Below the pieces are notes generated by a model. The model was not told where the DNA came from and did not search any database. It worked only from the letters and a program-made list of their open reading frames with translations. From JBNKDD01 sp050288085 (GTDB lineage: Bacteria; Chloroflexota; Anaerolineae; Aggregatilineales; UBA3940), in assembly GCA_050288085.1 (NCBI GenBank), contig JBNKDD010000273.1:1-7800 (forward strand): a stretch of DNA of 7,800 bases. Reading direction: 5' to 3'. Below are positions 1-6,337 of the stretch, piece by piece. Position 1 is the first letter of the stretch. Each line of letters opens with the position of its first letter. A program made the translations under genes and the position numbers.

Positions 1-142
1 AATTAGCGGCGGGGGCATCAGCCAGCCCTTTGATGAAGGCATTGACATAGGCATTAGCAGCCTGAGTCAATTCGCCGCGCTTGTCTTCGTCCGGCTGCAA
101 CTGCCGGGCGACGGCTTCCAACTGCTTGATCCGGTCTAACAT
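1..142 (-). CDS. Partial N-terminus of probable PLP-dependent decarboxylase / aminotransferase-class enzyme
   Basis: Only the first 47 codons are in the window; the gene runs off the left edge. The start is ATG at 142-140 on the minus strand, with an AAAGGA-type ribosome binding site at 153-158, 10 bases upstream. The peptide begins MLDRIKQLEAVARQLQPDED and ends with FIKGLADAPAAN. This amphipathic helix followed by a 'GLADAPA' segment resembles the N-terminal dimerisation segment of group II PLP-dependent decarboxylases (aromatic amino acid, tyrosine or glutamate decarboxylase type), which remove the carboxyl group from an amino acid in the cytoplasm. The PLP-binding lysine and the core lie outside the window, so substrate and subfamily cannot be judged. 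That a gene starts here is fairly sure; the family is recognised only from the general look of the N-terminus. Confidence 0.6.
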   Translation of the reverse strand, partial: MLDRIKQLEAVARQLQPDEDKRGELTQAANAYVNAFIKGLADAPAAN

Positions 143-256
143 TGTCAACTCGTCCTTTACCGTGAAGTGATATAGATCATATTCTCGCCTGAACGGTTCA
201 ACGTTATACTGGCGTAGAATTCTTTCCGATTCGCAGCATCACTGGAGAAAACGTCC
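143..256. promoter_or_regulatory. Divergent intergenic region with small palindrome
   Basis: These 114 bases separate two divergent genes and must carry both of their promoters. A perfect palindrome TGAAC-G-GTTCA lies at 190-200. A TATACT hexamer at 205-210 could be a -10 element for the rightward lipoprotein gene, but no good -35 lies 16-18 bases upstream. On the minus strand a TTGAAC overlaps the palindrome, followed by AT-rich sequence, at poor spacing. No factor-specific operator is recognisable. The promoter function is inferred from the divergent gene arrangement. Confidence 0.35.
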
Positions 257-1603
257 GTGAGGTCACATTATACTCTGTTTACAGTCTGTACCTCTATTTT
301 ATTAGTTTCATGTATCTCATCCGCCAGAAGAACTATCGAAGAAACTGCCTTAGCCCGGAACCTTAACGAGATTCGCGTACTCGGAACACAGTCGGCAGAA
401 TCAACCGCGACCGTCCAGGCTATAACAACCCTCACCCCCGACTCGCCGGGCCAAATCTCCCTACCTACTGAGTATTATGACGCCGATCATGATCAGCTGT
501 CATATGTCAATGAGGCTATCGCCGGAACCGACCCGGATAAAGCAGACACTGACGGCGATACGCTCTCCGATTATGATGAAACCACCAAGTATTTTACCGA
601 TCCGCTCAAGGCCGATTCAGATGGCGACGGGATACCGGACAGCGATCCCGGGGAACGGCGGGAATATACCCGCACCCTGGTAGCGGTGATGAGCATCCGC
701 CCACCTTTCGACATCAATATGATGACCGACCACTATCAGGACGTGGAAGTCATAGAAGAGGCGTACACCTTAACTTTTCAGGTCACGTTCTACAAGGATG
801 CCTATCACATTATAGAAGAAGCAAGGCTTGGGAATCGCACCGATTGGTATGGTGGACTAGATGCGTATCTTGCCCCCGATCCCCTTATGAACTTTGATGA
901 GCAGATGTCATCAGATGCCTGGGACCTGTTATCACCGGGGGCACATACCGATCTCGACCTGGTTGAGAACCTGTATGCCTGGGAACGTGAGAATGTGGAA
1001 GTCTGCCCTGGCTCTGAAGATGCGTCATGCAGCTATTATACCGAACCATTTCTCGATTATTATGTCAGTTCGGATGGGGAGATCAAATCGGTATTGGGCA
1101 CCGGGGAGGACTTCACCCCACCCGGTTTTCCTTACGATGAAGCCTGGAAAATGGAACATATTATTCTGGGGAAAGAAATGTTTTATAACCAGACTCGCGG
1201 GAACAGCGGTTCAACGGCCAATTTCTATTCGACCATCCTGAGGAGTATCGGCATACCGACCAGGATTACCCAGAGCATACCGGCCTTCAATGCCGACCAT
1301 CCTAACGAGATGCTGATGCTCGAAAGTCTCTCGTCGCAAACCCAGATTGAACTGCTGAACCGGGCAGGCTACAACCAGTTTATCTGCGAGGCTTTCATCG
1401 GCAACCGGTGGGTTCGGCTCAACAGTTCAGGGTATGAAATCGGGCCCGAACTGGGCGGGACCTTCATCAAGATACATACTTTCCCAACCTGGCAGGGGGT
1501 CGATTTTGCCCATTCATGGGGGATGGGTGGCCGTCCTTATGAATTGATCTCCATTGAAGAACACGAACCCATTCGCGATCCACTTCGCCTGGATTTTGAG
1601 TAG
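257..1603 (+). CDS. Lipoprotein with TSP3-type calcium-binding motifs and a degenerate transglutaminase-like domain
   Basis: The start is GTG at 257, with GGAG at 244-247. The 448-residue product has a short lipoprotein signal peptide: hydrophobic residues 6-18 and lipobox LVSC with Cys19, so it is probably anchored to the outer face of the cytoplasmic membrane. Residues 75-86, 97-108 and 120-130 are Asp-rich thrombospondin type 3-like motifs; the second (DTDGDTLSDYDE) and third (DSDGDGIPDSD) are canonical Ca2+ ligands, the first is weaker. Residues about 300-395 align with the transglutaminase core (ending IGIPTR, then GNRWVRLN). The positions expected to hold Cys, His and Asp read Ser317, Gln374 and Asn389, so protease or transglutaminase activity is unlikely. 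Residues 150-290 are unassigned, acidic and aromatic-rich. The gene looks monocistronic, with its own terminator. A structural or ligand-binding surface role is inferred; the exact function is unknown. Confidence 0.8.
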   Translation: MRSHYTLFTVCTSILLVSCISSARRTIEETALARNLNEIRVLGTQSAESTATVQAITTLTPDSPGQISLPTEYYDADHDQLSYVNEAIAGTDPDKADTDGDTLSDYDETTKYFTDPLKADSDGDGIPDSDPGERREYTRTLVAVMSIRPPFDINMMTDHYQDVEVIEEAYTLTFQVTFYKDAYHIIEEARLGNRTDWYGGLDAYLAPDPLMNFDEQMSSDAWDLLSPGAHTDLDLVENLYAWERENVEVCPGSEDASCSYYTEPFLDYYVSSDGEIKSVLGTGEDFTPPGFPYDEAWKMEHIILGKEMFYNQTRGNSGSTANFYSTILRSIGIPTRITQSIPAFNADHPNEMLMLESLSSQTQIELLNRAGYNQFICEAFIGNRWVRLNSSGYEIGPELGGTFIKIHTFPTWQGVDFAHSWGMGGRPYELISIEEHEPIRDPLRLDFE

Positions 1604-1629
1604 GCGGCAAATGGTTCAAAACTATTAGA

Positions 1630-1664
1630 CGACTGGGGGCATACATTGTGCCTCCAGTTGTTTT
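1630..1664 (+). terminator. Intrinsic terminator after the lipoprotein gene
   Basis: ACTGGGGGCA (1632-1641) pairs with TGCCTCCAGT (1649-1658) with one G-U pair, around a 7-base loop. The stem extends outward by a G-U pair (1631/1659) and a C-G pair (1630/1660). A TTTT run follows at 1661-1664, then a T-rich stretch. It sits 26 bases after the TAG stop at 1603, as expected for factor-independent termination. The following gene therefore probably has its own promoter. Confidence 0.75.
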
Positions 1665-1770
1665 GATTCGGTCAAATATATCCCCAGCCTATTACCCCAA
1701 TAACTGGGCTGCAATACATTCCCGAATCAGTTTAGAATAGGAAAAACCATCCCACCCTGAGGCCGCTTGC
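1665..1770 (+). promoter_or_regulatory. Probable promoter region of the membrane protein gene
   Basis: This is the space between the terminator and the ATG at 1771. TAGAAT at 1733-1738 is the best -10 candidate; no strong -35 is visible at the right distance. A short inverted repeat CCCAG (near 1683) / CTGGG (near 1704) lies upstream. GAGG at 1759-1762 is the ribosome binding site, 8 bases before the start. The promoter call rests mainly on position. Confidence 0.3.
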
Positions 1771-2550
1771 ATGGAAAAGATTTATCGCGTCCCTTCCGAA
1801 TATCACCACCGTGTCATCACAGGTAAACCAAAATGGAAGCTGTGGTTGAGATTCTTTTTAGCGACCATCCCGCCAGGGCTGATAACTTACTTCCTTTCAC
1901 ATCATATCCCGGATAGATGGGAGCCCTGGGGATCAGTCTCATTTATCATTATCTGGATGTTCTTCATCCTGATGCTCCCTGTTTTCAAAGATCTGATTCG
2001 CTGGAACCGCCATGTCGGGATGGCCGACTCTGGTACCTATTGGATTCTCAGCGATGATACGCTAACGGTGGTTGATGAGGAGACAGATAAATCTTCACGG
2101 GTTATTCATCGCAGCGAGGTTTTTGGTATTGCGGCAGATGTGAAACAACTGACAGTAGTTACAAATAAGGGCGATATTGTATTCATCCCCCATGTTGTAG
2201 AGGGATTTGATGAGCTATACGATATCCTCGATACATGGAAGATCATTGAGTCTCAGGCTGATCGCCACAATAACCGGACTCCAAAGCAGCGGCTTGGTTC
2301 ATGGATTGGGATCGGTATATTCGTTTTAGTTCCGGTATCGGGTATTGCTAATCTCTTAACCGTGAAACTACTTCCAACAATCATTTTTAGTTCCATAACA
2401 TTGATAAGCTCGTCGTCTTTAATTGCCGCAAGCCTCATAGTAAATCGGTTGACCGACAAGGGTGAGTTCTGGGAAGAGAGTGGTGAGTTTATTTTGATAA
2501 TGCTCATCACTCTCGCAAAACTCGCATTGGTCATCTACGTTGAACTGTAA
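1771..2550 (+). CDS. Integral membrane protein with soluble PH-like (YcxB-like) insert, unknown function
   Basis: The 259-residue protein starts at ATG 1771, preceded by GAGG at 1759-1762. Hydrophobic segments lie at about 24-43, 53-73, 176-196, 201-226 and 239-259, so about five membrane spans are predicted. Between the second and third lies a soluble stretch of about 100 residues. Within it, 87-157 reads as alternating short beta strands (for example TYWILSDDTLTVVDEE and QLTVVTNKGDIVFIP), followed by a helix (FDELYDILDTWK). This arrangement is like the PH-like domains of YcxB and bacterial 'PH domain' membrane proteins; the resemblance is by pattern, not by a diagnostic motif. Codons are somewhat more AT-rich than in the genes to its right. 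The gene ends exactly where the convergent hydrolase gene ends. I do not recognise a specific family, and no enzymatic motif is visible. Confidence 0.7.
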   Translation: MEKIYRVPSEYHHRVITGKPKWKLWLRFFLATIPPGLITYFLSHHIPDRWEPWGSVSFIIIWMFFILMLPVFKDLIRWNRHVGMADSGTYWILSDDTLTVVDEETDKSSRVIHRSEVFGIAADVKQLTVVTNKGDIVFIPHVVEGFDELYDILDTWKIIESQADRHNNRTPKQRLGSWIGIGIFVLVPVSGIANLLTVKLLPTIIFSSITLISSSSLIAASLIVNRLTDKGEFWEESGEFILIMLITLAKLALVIYVEL

Positions 2551-3222
2551 CTACACTGCCCCGACCCGCTCCGCAAACTGCCGGATAGCCACACCTGCAT
2601 CCGTTGTAATCGGTGGGCCATGCCCGAAGCAGGCTACCTCAACATCGAGTTCGGCCAACTTTTTAATCGAGCGTTTGGCCTCGTCCATATCCGGGGTGAA
2701 GGCGGCAAACGGCAGCGATAAGCGCCCTAAAAAGTGCATCATCGCATCCCCGGTGATCAACAGCCGTTTATCCGGCTGCCAGAAGGCGATATGCCCGTAA
2801 GAATGCCCCGGCGTGAATATCACCTGCAAGCCATCCATCACGTCTTCGATCACCTCGCCGTCTGTCAGGGTGCGATCAACCGGCGTGCCGGGTAAGATTC
2901 CGGCTGACTTCCCACCGGCACGGATCGATGGGGTTTCGCCCTGGACGACCGGCTTTTCGATCTCGTGAGCGATCACTTCTGCGCCGGTCAGCTTTTGTAA
3001 TTCCGGCAGCCCGCCAACGTGATCCATGTGGGCGTGGGTGATCAGGATGCGTTTAACATCGGCGGCGGTGTGCCCCAACGCTTCAATCTGCCCGATGATC
3101 TTTTGGGCGCTGCCGTCCAGGCTGGCATCGATCACCGTCAGGCCATCTGAATCGACGATCACGTAAACCCGGCCAGCCCTCAACCCGGTGACGTTATAAA
3201 ATCCAGGGACGATTTCCTTCAC
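2551..3222 (-). CDS. MBL-fold metallohydrolase (glyoxalase II-like)
   Basis: The start is GTG at 3222-3220, with an AAGGGGG ribosome binding site 5-6 bases upstream (about 3228-3234). The 223-residue product is a compact metallo-beta-lactamase-fold enzyme. Zinc ligands are visible: the THAHMDH motif gives His63, His65, Asp67 and His68; His140 is in TPGHSYGH; Asp159 is in ITGDA; and His201 is in CFGHGPP. All ligands of a di-metal site are present, so it should be an active, cytoplasmic hydrolase. There is no signal peptide, and no extra domain such as flavodoxin or RNase-type beta-CASP. The family includes glyoxalase II, lactonases and quorum-quenching acylhomoserine lactonases; the sequence alone does not settle the substrate. 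It is transcribed alone and divergently from the esterase gene. Confidence 0.9.
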   Translation of the reverse strand: MKEIVPGFYNVTGLRAGRVYVIVDSDGLTVIDASLDGSAQKIIGQIEALGHTAADVKRILITHAHMDHVGGLPELQKLTGAEVIAHEIEKPVVQGETPSIRAGGKSAGILPGTPVDRTLTDGEVIEDVMDGLQVIFTPGHSYGHIAFWQPDKRLLITGDAMMHFLGRLSLPFAAFTPDMDEAKRSIKKLAELDVEVACFGHGPPITTDAGVAIRQFAERVGAV

Positions 3223-3284
3223 CTTTTACCCCCTTGTATCTGCTAAGCCTGGATTATTGTAGCACAGGCCAGGGTGAAATATCG

Positions 3285-3290
3285 TATAAT
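3285..3290 (+). promoter_or_regulatory. Candidate -10 box for the esterase gene
   Basis: A perfect TATAAT hexamer lies 38 bases upstream of the ATG at 3329, in the 106-base divergent gap between the hydrolase and esterase genes. No good -35 hexamer stands 16-18 bases upstream (TTGTAG at 3257-3262 is 22 bases away), so it may need an activator or be a chance match. If used, the mRNA leader would be about 30 bases and has no clear Shine-Dalgarno sequence. Confidence 0.45.
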
Positions 3291-3328
3291 GGAATCACAT
3301 CCCTATCTGATCTGACCATGGACAATCA

Positions 3329-4096
3329 ATGGCTAATCGGCTTGTGAAAACATATCACCTGCTCACAGCGGCAGGCAGTGTGCGCCGGTATGTCCAGTTT
3401 ACGCCGCCGGGGGATCGGATCAGGCCATTGGTAATCAGCTTACACGGGATTGACTCAAATGCGGATGAGCACGAGCGATTAACGGGGTTGTCTCACCGGG
3501 CAGCAGAGTCAGGATTTGTGCTGGTTTACCCGGAAGCATTGGGCCAGCCTGCCATGTGGAATATCCGCGATTGTGCGTTTGCCCCCGATGACATCACTTT
3601 CCTCTGCTGCCTGATCGAGCATCTATGCGGGCGCTTAAACATCGACCGGGCGCGGATTTATGTTTGTGGGTTTTCGAACGGCGGCGGGATGGCTAACCGG
3701 GTGGCATGCAGCCTGTCACAACTGGTGGCGGGGGTGGCATCGGTGAGCGGCGCTTATCCGTTCTGGAATGGCTGCTGCCCGGCGCAACCCGTCCCACTGC
3801 TGGCCGTGCACGGAACGGCAGATCAAATCGTACCCTATGCCGGGCTGGGAGATTCGCTGCCACCGGTCTATGATTGGATCAGGGAGTGGGCACGGCGGAA
3901 TAGGTGCAGCCCACATCCCAAAGTTGAACGCCCAGCCCCACAGATCATCACCTATAGCTGGTTGGAGCGTAACCCGGTTAAGTTGGTGGTCATTGAAGGG
4001 GGCGGTCATGATTGGCCGGGGTGGGCCAGCAGGCTGATCTGGGATTTCTTCAGCACGTTGATAGACGATGACGATTTGAGCGACCAGGCGGCCTGA
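3329..4096 (+). CDS. Alpha/beta hydrolase, PHB depolymerase / feruloyl esterase (LpqC-like) type
   Basis: This 255-residue serine esterase has a full catalytic triad: Ser116 in the nucleophile elbow GFSNGG, Asp165 in HGTADQIVPY and His227 in EGGGHDWPGW. The LHG at 38-40 forms the oxyanion-hole region. The 'GxSNGG' elbow and the 'GGGHxWPG' histidine motif are typical of the poly(3-hydroxybutyrate) depolymerase / feruloyl and acetylxylan esterase family. Unlike most family members it has no signal peptide and no carbohydrate- or PHB-binding domain, so it should act in the cytoplasm on soluble esters or short oligomers. Seven or more cysteines are present, also consistent with a reducing compartment. 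The ATG at 3329 has no Shine-Dalgarno sequence; an out-of-frame ATG at 3318 opens a nine-codon frame that overlaps it. The C-terminus is acidic (DDDDLSDQAA). It leads a possible three-gene operon. Confidence 0.85.
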   Translation: MANRLVKTYHLLTAAGSVRRYVQFTPPGDRIRPLVISLHGIDSNADEHERLTGLSHRAAESGFVLVYPEALGQPAMWNIRDCAFAPDDITFLCCLIEHLCGRLNIDRARIYVCGFSNGGGMANRVACSLSQLVAGVASVSGAYPFWNGCCPAQPVPLLAVHGTADQIVPYAGLGDSLPPVYDWIREWARRNRCSPHPKVERPAPQIITYSWLERNPVKLVVIEGGGHDWPGWASRLIWDFFSTLIDDDDLSDQAA

Positions 4097-4152
4097 GAGG
4101 GTTGAACACAAACACTTCAGCATCTGATACATCGAAGAAGGGATTTTAAGCA

Positions 4153-4917
4153 ATGCCATCCACCGAGCAAAAAACTATTGTTGGGCTGATCGGAGCAAGC
4201 GCCCCCGGCGGTGTCAGGCAAAGCAACCTCGAACAGTGGTTCCTGGTTATTCATTTTGCGGCATGGCGTTATGCCGGTTCGCCCGTGACAGAGTCAAAAC
4301 TACGCCTTGAAATGCCCGTCAGCCAGACTCAACTCGATGATTACATGGCAGCGCTCAAGCCCTACCAGATTATCGAAGTAGAAGTACAGGAAGATAATCA
4401 ACCCGATTGCAAACGGATCGCGGCGATCAAACAGACCGACATCAATGATCCTGAACTCTCCACCATTGCCGAACGGCTGCAAGTGCCGGTTGAATTCGAA
4501 CATCCCGTGTTTGGTAAACTGGTCTACGAACGGCAGTTTTACTGTTATACAGGGCGTGCCAACTGGGGCGATCAGGCCGTTGATCTCATGTTCAACTGCG
4601 AAAACCCCGATCCGCCCTATCGTGCGTTTGAAACAGCGGAGGTACTGTTCCGTAAACAGGCTGATTGGGAGCAGCGCATAAACGAATACGCCGCCGATCA
4701 ACTCTTAGCACTGAAAAACGAAAATTGGCTCGAAGATGATGAGGAACCGCTAACCCCGGCAGCATTTATCAGCCATATGACATTGGAATCCATCTCCATC
4801 GAAGAAGATGGCGGGTTCACCTTCTGGCATGACGACGGCGATTTGTTCTGGGGGCATACCATCCAGATCAGTGGCAGCCTGGAGGAAGGGCTAAAGTTCG
4901 CGGATATTCCGGGGTGA
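4153..4917 (+). CDS. DUF2262 domain-containing protein, unknown function
   Basis: The start is ATG at 4153, with AAGGGA at 4138-4143 at good spacing. The 254-residue product is acidic, without signal peptide or membrane segments, hence cytoplasmic. Residues about 118-252 match the DUF2262 pattern as I know it: FGKLVYERQ, a conserved ANW near 136-138, LLALKNENWL at about 184-193, and the C-terminal hallmark DDGDLFWGHTIQISG at about 227-241. The N-terminal 115 residues, including a Trp-rich segment (EQWFLVIHFAAWRY), are not assignable to a family I know. No catalytic motif is evident. It lies 56 bases after the esterase gene and 36 bases before the dehydrogenase gene on the same strand, so co-transcription is possible, but neither neighbour explains its job. 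Confidence 0.75.
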   Translation: MPSTEQKTIVGLIGASAPGGVRQSNLEQWFLVIHFAAWRYAGSPVTESKLRLEMPVSQTQLDDYMAALKPYQIIEVEVQEDNQPDCKRIAAIKQTDINDPELSTIAERLQVPVEFEHPVFGKLVYERQFYCYTGRANWGDQAVDLMFNCENPDPPYRAFETAEVLFRKQADWEQRINEYAADQLLALKNENWLEDDEEPLTPAAFISHMTLESISIEEDGGFTFWHDDGDLFWGHTIQISGSLEEGLKFADIPG

Positions 4918-4953
4918 GATCAACAGGCAGCTATCACAACAGGAGAAACTGAC

Positions 4954-5721
4954 ATGCAGCTTACGGGGCGTACTTTTCTGATCACCGGGGGAAGTTCCGG
5001 CTTAGGGGCGGGCTGTGCCCAGCTCTTTGTTGATGCGGGTGCCAATGTCGTAATCGCCGATGTGGACGCCGAGGCGGGCCGGGAATTTGTCGAGCAGATT
5101 GGAGGGCAGATACGTTTTGCCTATACCGATGTCACCGATCAGGACAGCGTTCAGGCGACCGTCGATCTGGCCGTTAAGGGATTTGGCGGGCTGCACGGAT
5201 TGGTCAACTGTGCAGGGATCGCCATCGCTGCGACCACCGTTCGCAAGGGCGTCCCCCATGATCTCGATGCTTTCAGCCGGGTGATTCAAGTCAACCTGAT
5301 CGGAACTTTCAACGCGATCCGGTTGGCAGCGGCAGCGATGATCAATAATGAACCTAATGGTGGCGGTGAGCGTGGGGTGATCATCAACACGGCCTCGGTC
5401 GCCGCTTTTGACGGGCAGATCGGCCAACCGGCTTACGCTGCCTCGAAAGGCGGGGTGGTCAGCATGACGCTGCCGATTGCGCGGGAGATGGCCCGCTACG
5501 GGATCCGGGTGGTGACGATTGCGCCCGGCTTGTTCGATACGCCGATGATGGCCGGATTACCTGAAAAGGCCAGGGAATCGCTGGCGGGGCAGGTTCCTTT
5601 CCCGTCGCGCTTCGGCCAGCCGATCGAGTATGCGGCCCTGGCCCAGCACATTATCGAGAACCCGATGCTGAACGGCGAGGTGATCCGCCTGGATGGGGCG
5701 ATCAGGATGGCCCCGCGGTGA
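4954..5721 (+). CDS. Short-chain dehydrogenase, HSD10 / 3-hydroxyacyl-CoA dehydrogenase type 2-like
   Basis: The 255-residue protein starts at ATG 4954, with AGGAG at 4941-4945. It is a classical SDR: cofactor motif TGGSSGLG at 11-18, an acidic residue after the second strand (Asp36) favouring NAD(H), NCAG at 85-88, Asn114, and catalytic Ser148, Tyr161 and Lys165 (YAASK). The C-terminal half closely follows the HSD10 (HSD17B10) pattern known from animals and bacteria: INTASVAAFDGQIGQPAY, IAPGLFDTPM, QVPFPSRFGQP and NGEVIRLDGAIRM. This points to NAD-dependent oxidation of (S)-3-hydroxyacyl-CoA, including 2-methyl-3-hydroxybutyryl-CoA in isoleucine breakdown; the bacterial substrate is an inference. 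The length matches the family. The gene ends 16 bases from the convergent regulator gene, with no obvious terminator in the gap. Confidence 0.92.
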   Translation: MQLTGRTFLITGGSSGLGAGCAQLFVDAGANVVIADVDAEAGREFVEQIGGQIRFAYTDVTDQDSVQATVDLAVKGFGGLHGLVNCAGIAIAATTVRKGVPHDLDAFSRVIQVNLIGTFNAIRLAAAAMINNEPNGGGERGVIINTASVAAFDGQIGQPAYAASKGGVVSMTLPIAREMARYGIRVVTIAPGLFDTPMMAGLPEKARESLAGQVPFPSRFGQPIEYAALAQHIIENPMLNGEVIRLDGAIRMAPR

Positions 5722-5737
5722 GACATGTCAGCACCGG

Positions 5738-6223
5738 TTAACTCTGTGCATCATCGAGGGCGTGGAGCCGGTTCAATGCCGTTCCGCCGCTTTCGAATGA
5801 CGACAGCACCAGAACGGTGTCTGTTGTACCCAGGTGCGTGAACTTTCTAATTACCCGCTCAAGATGCTCAATTGAGGTGGTACTCACCCGCATCTTGAAT
5901 GATGCGTCCCCGGTGACGTGTTCGCATGTCTCGATCTCAACCGACTCCCGGACAATGTCACGTACCGCCTCATAATGGCTTGGCTCGGTCGTCAGGGTGA
6001 CAATCGCCGATACATTGTAACCAAGCAGGGCAGGATTCAACTGCGCGTGATAACCAACAATAAGACCGGCGGTTTCCATTTTTTCGATGCGCTCAATAAC
6101 GGCGGGGGTGGAAAGATGAACGGTGCGCCCGATCTCCGCGTAGCTGATCCGTGCATCGGCACACAGCAGGCGCAGAATTTTACGCCCGGTATCATCGAGC
6201 AGTTTCTCAATCGCTGGATCCAT
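5738..6223 (-). CDS. Lrp/AsnC family transcriptional regulator
   Basis: I choose ATG at 6223-6221 (161 residues), preceded by AAGGA a few bases upstream, because MDPAIEKLLDDTGRKILRLL matches the usual Lrp N-terminus. An upstream in-frame ATG at 6256 would add 11 residues without family support. Residues about 10-55 form the winged helix-turn-helix (ISYAEIGRTVHLSTPAVIER as recognition region). Residues about 67-142 form the RAM ligand-binding domain, with the turn motif HVTGDASFKMRV at about 102-113. Such proteins bind amino acids or related effectors and assemble as dimers or octamers on DNA. The gene is divergent from the LysE-family exporter, so it probably senses the exported compound and controls exporter expression, and possibly its own; this is inferred from context. 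Length and domains are complete. Confidence 0.9.
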   Translation of the reverse strand: MDPAIEKLLDDTGRKILRLLCADARISYAEIGRTVHLSTPAVIERIEKMETAGLIVGYHAQLNPALLGYNVSAIVTLTTEPSHYEAVRDIVRESVEIETCEHVTGDASFKMRVSTTSIEHLERVIRKFTHLGTTDTVLVLSSFESGGTALNRLHALDDAQS

Positions 6224-6337
6224 AGTTTCCTTACAATTTATGGCAAATTTCCCCATATACCTGACAAATCATATGTGGCCCGGCCCCATAAAAGGTTATC
6301 CTGTGGCGGTATAAAGCACAACTCACAGGAGCACATC
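6224..6337. promoter_or_regulatory. Shared regulator/exporter control region
   Basis: This 114-base divergent gap should hold both promoters and the regulator's sites. An inverted repeat CATAT (6254-6258) / ATATG (6271-6275) has a 12-base spacer. The heptamer CCCCATA occurs twice in direct orientation, at 6251-6257 and 6284-6290, 33 bases or about three helical turns apart, as might suit an oligomeric Lrp-type protein. TATAAA at 6310-6315 is a possible -10 for the exporter gene, without a good -35, which would fit activator-dependent transcription. AGGAG at 6327-6331 is the exporter's ribosome binding site. Operator roles are inferred. Confidence 0.4.

Noticed and set aside
3716..4159. 147-codon minus-strand frame across the esterase gene
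   Set aside because: It is a shadow of a well-supported gene with a complete catalytic triad; the translation has no domain-like pattern.
4300..4701. 133-codon minus-strand frame inside the DUF2262 gene
   Set aside because: It is antisense to a recognised domain and has no family pattern.
5002..5726. Minus-strand frames inside the dehydrogenase gene
   Set aside because: They are shadows of a strongly conserved SDR gene; Arg/Pro-rich translations without structure.
6224..6256. Eleven-residue N-terminal extension of the Lrp/AsnC regulator
   Set aside because: The added residues do not resemble the family, and the inner ATG at 6223 has AAGGA upstream and a typical Lrp start.
5918..6337. 140-codon upstream extension of the exporter reading frame
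   Set aside because: It overlaps the Lrp/AsnC gene antisense, is not membrane-protein-like, and the ATG at 6338 has a clear AGGAG and begins the LysE family sequence.
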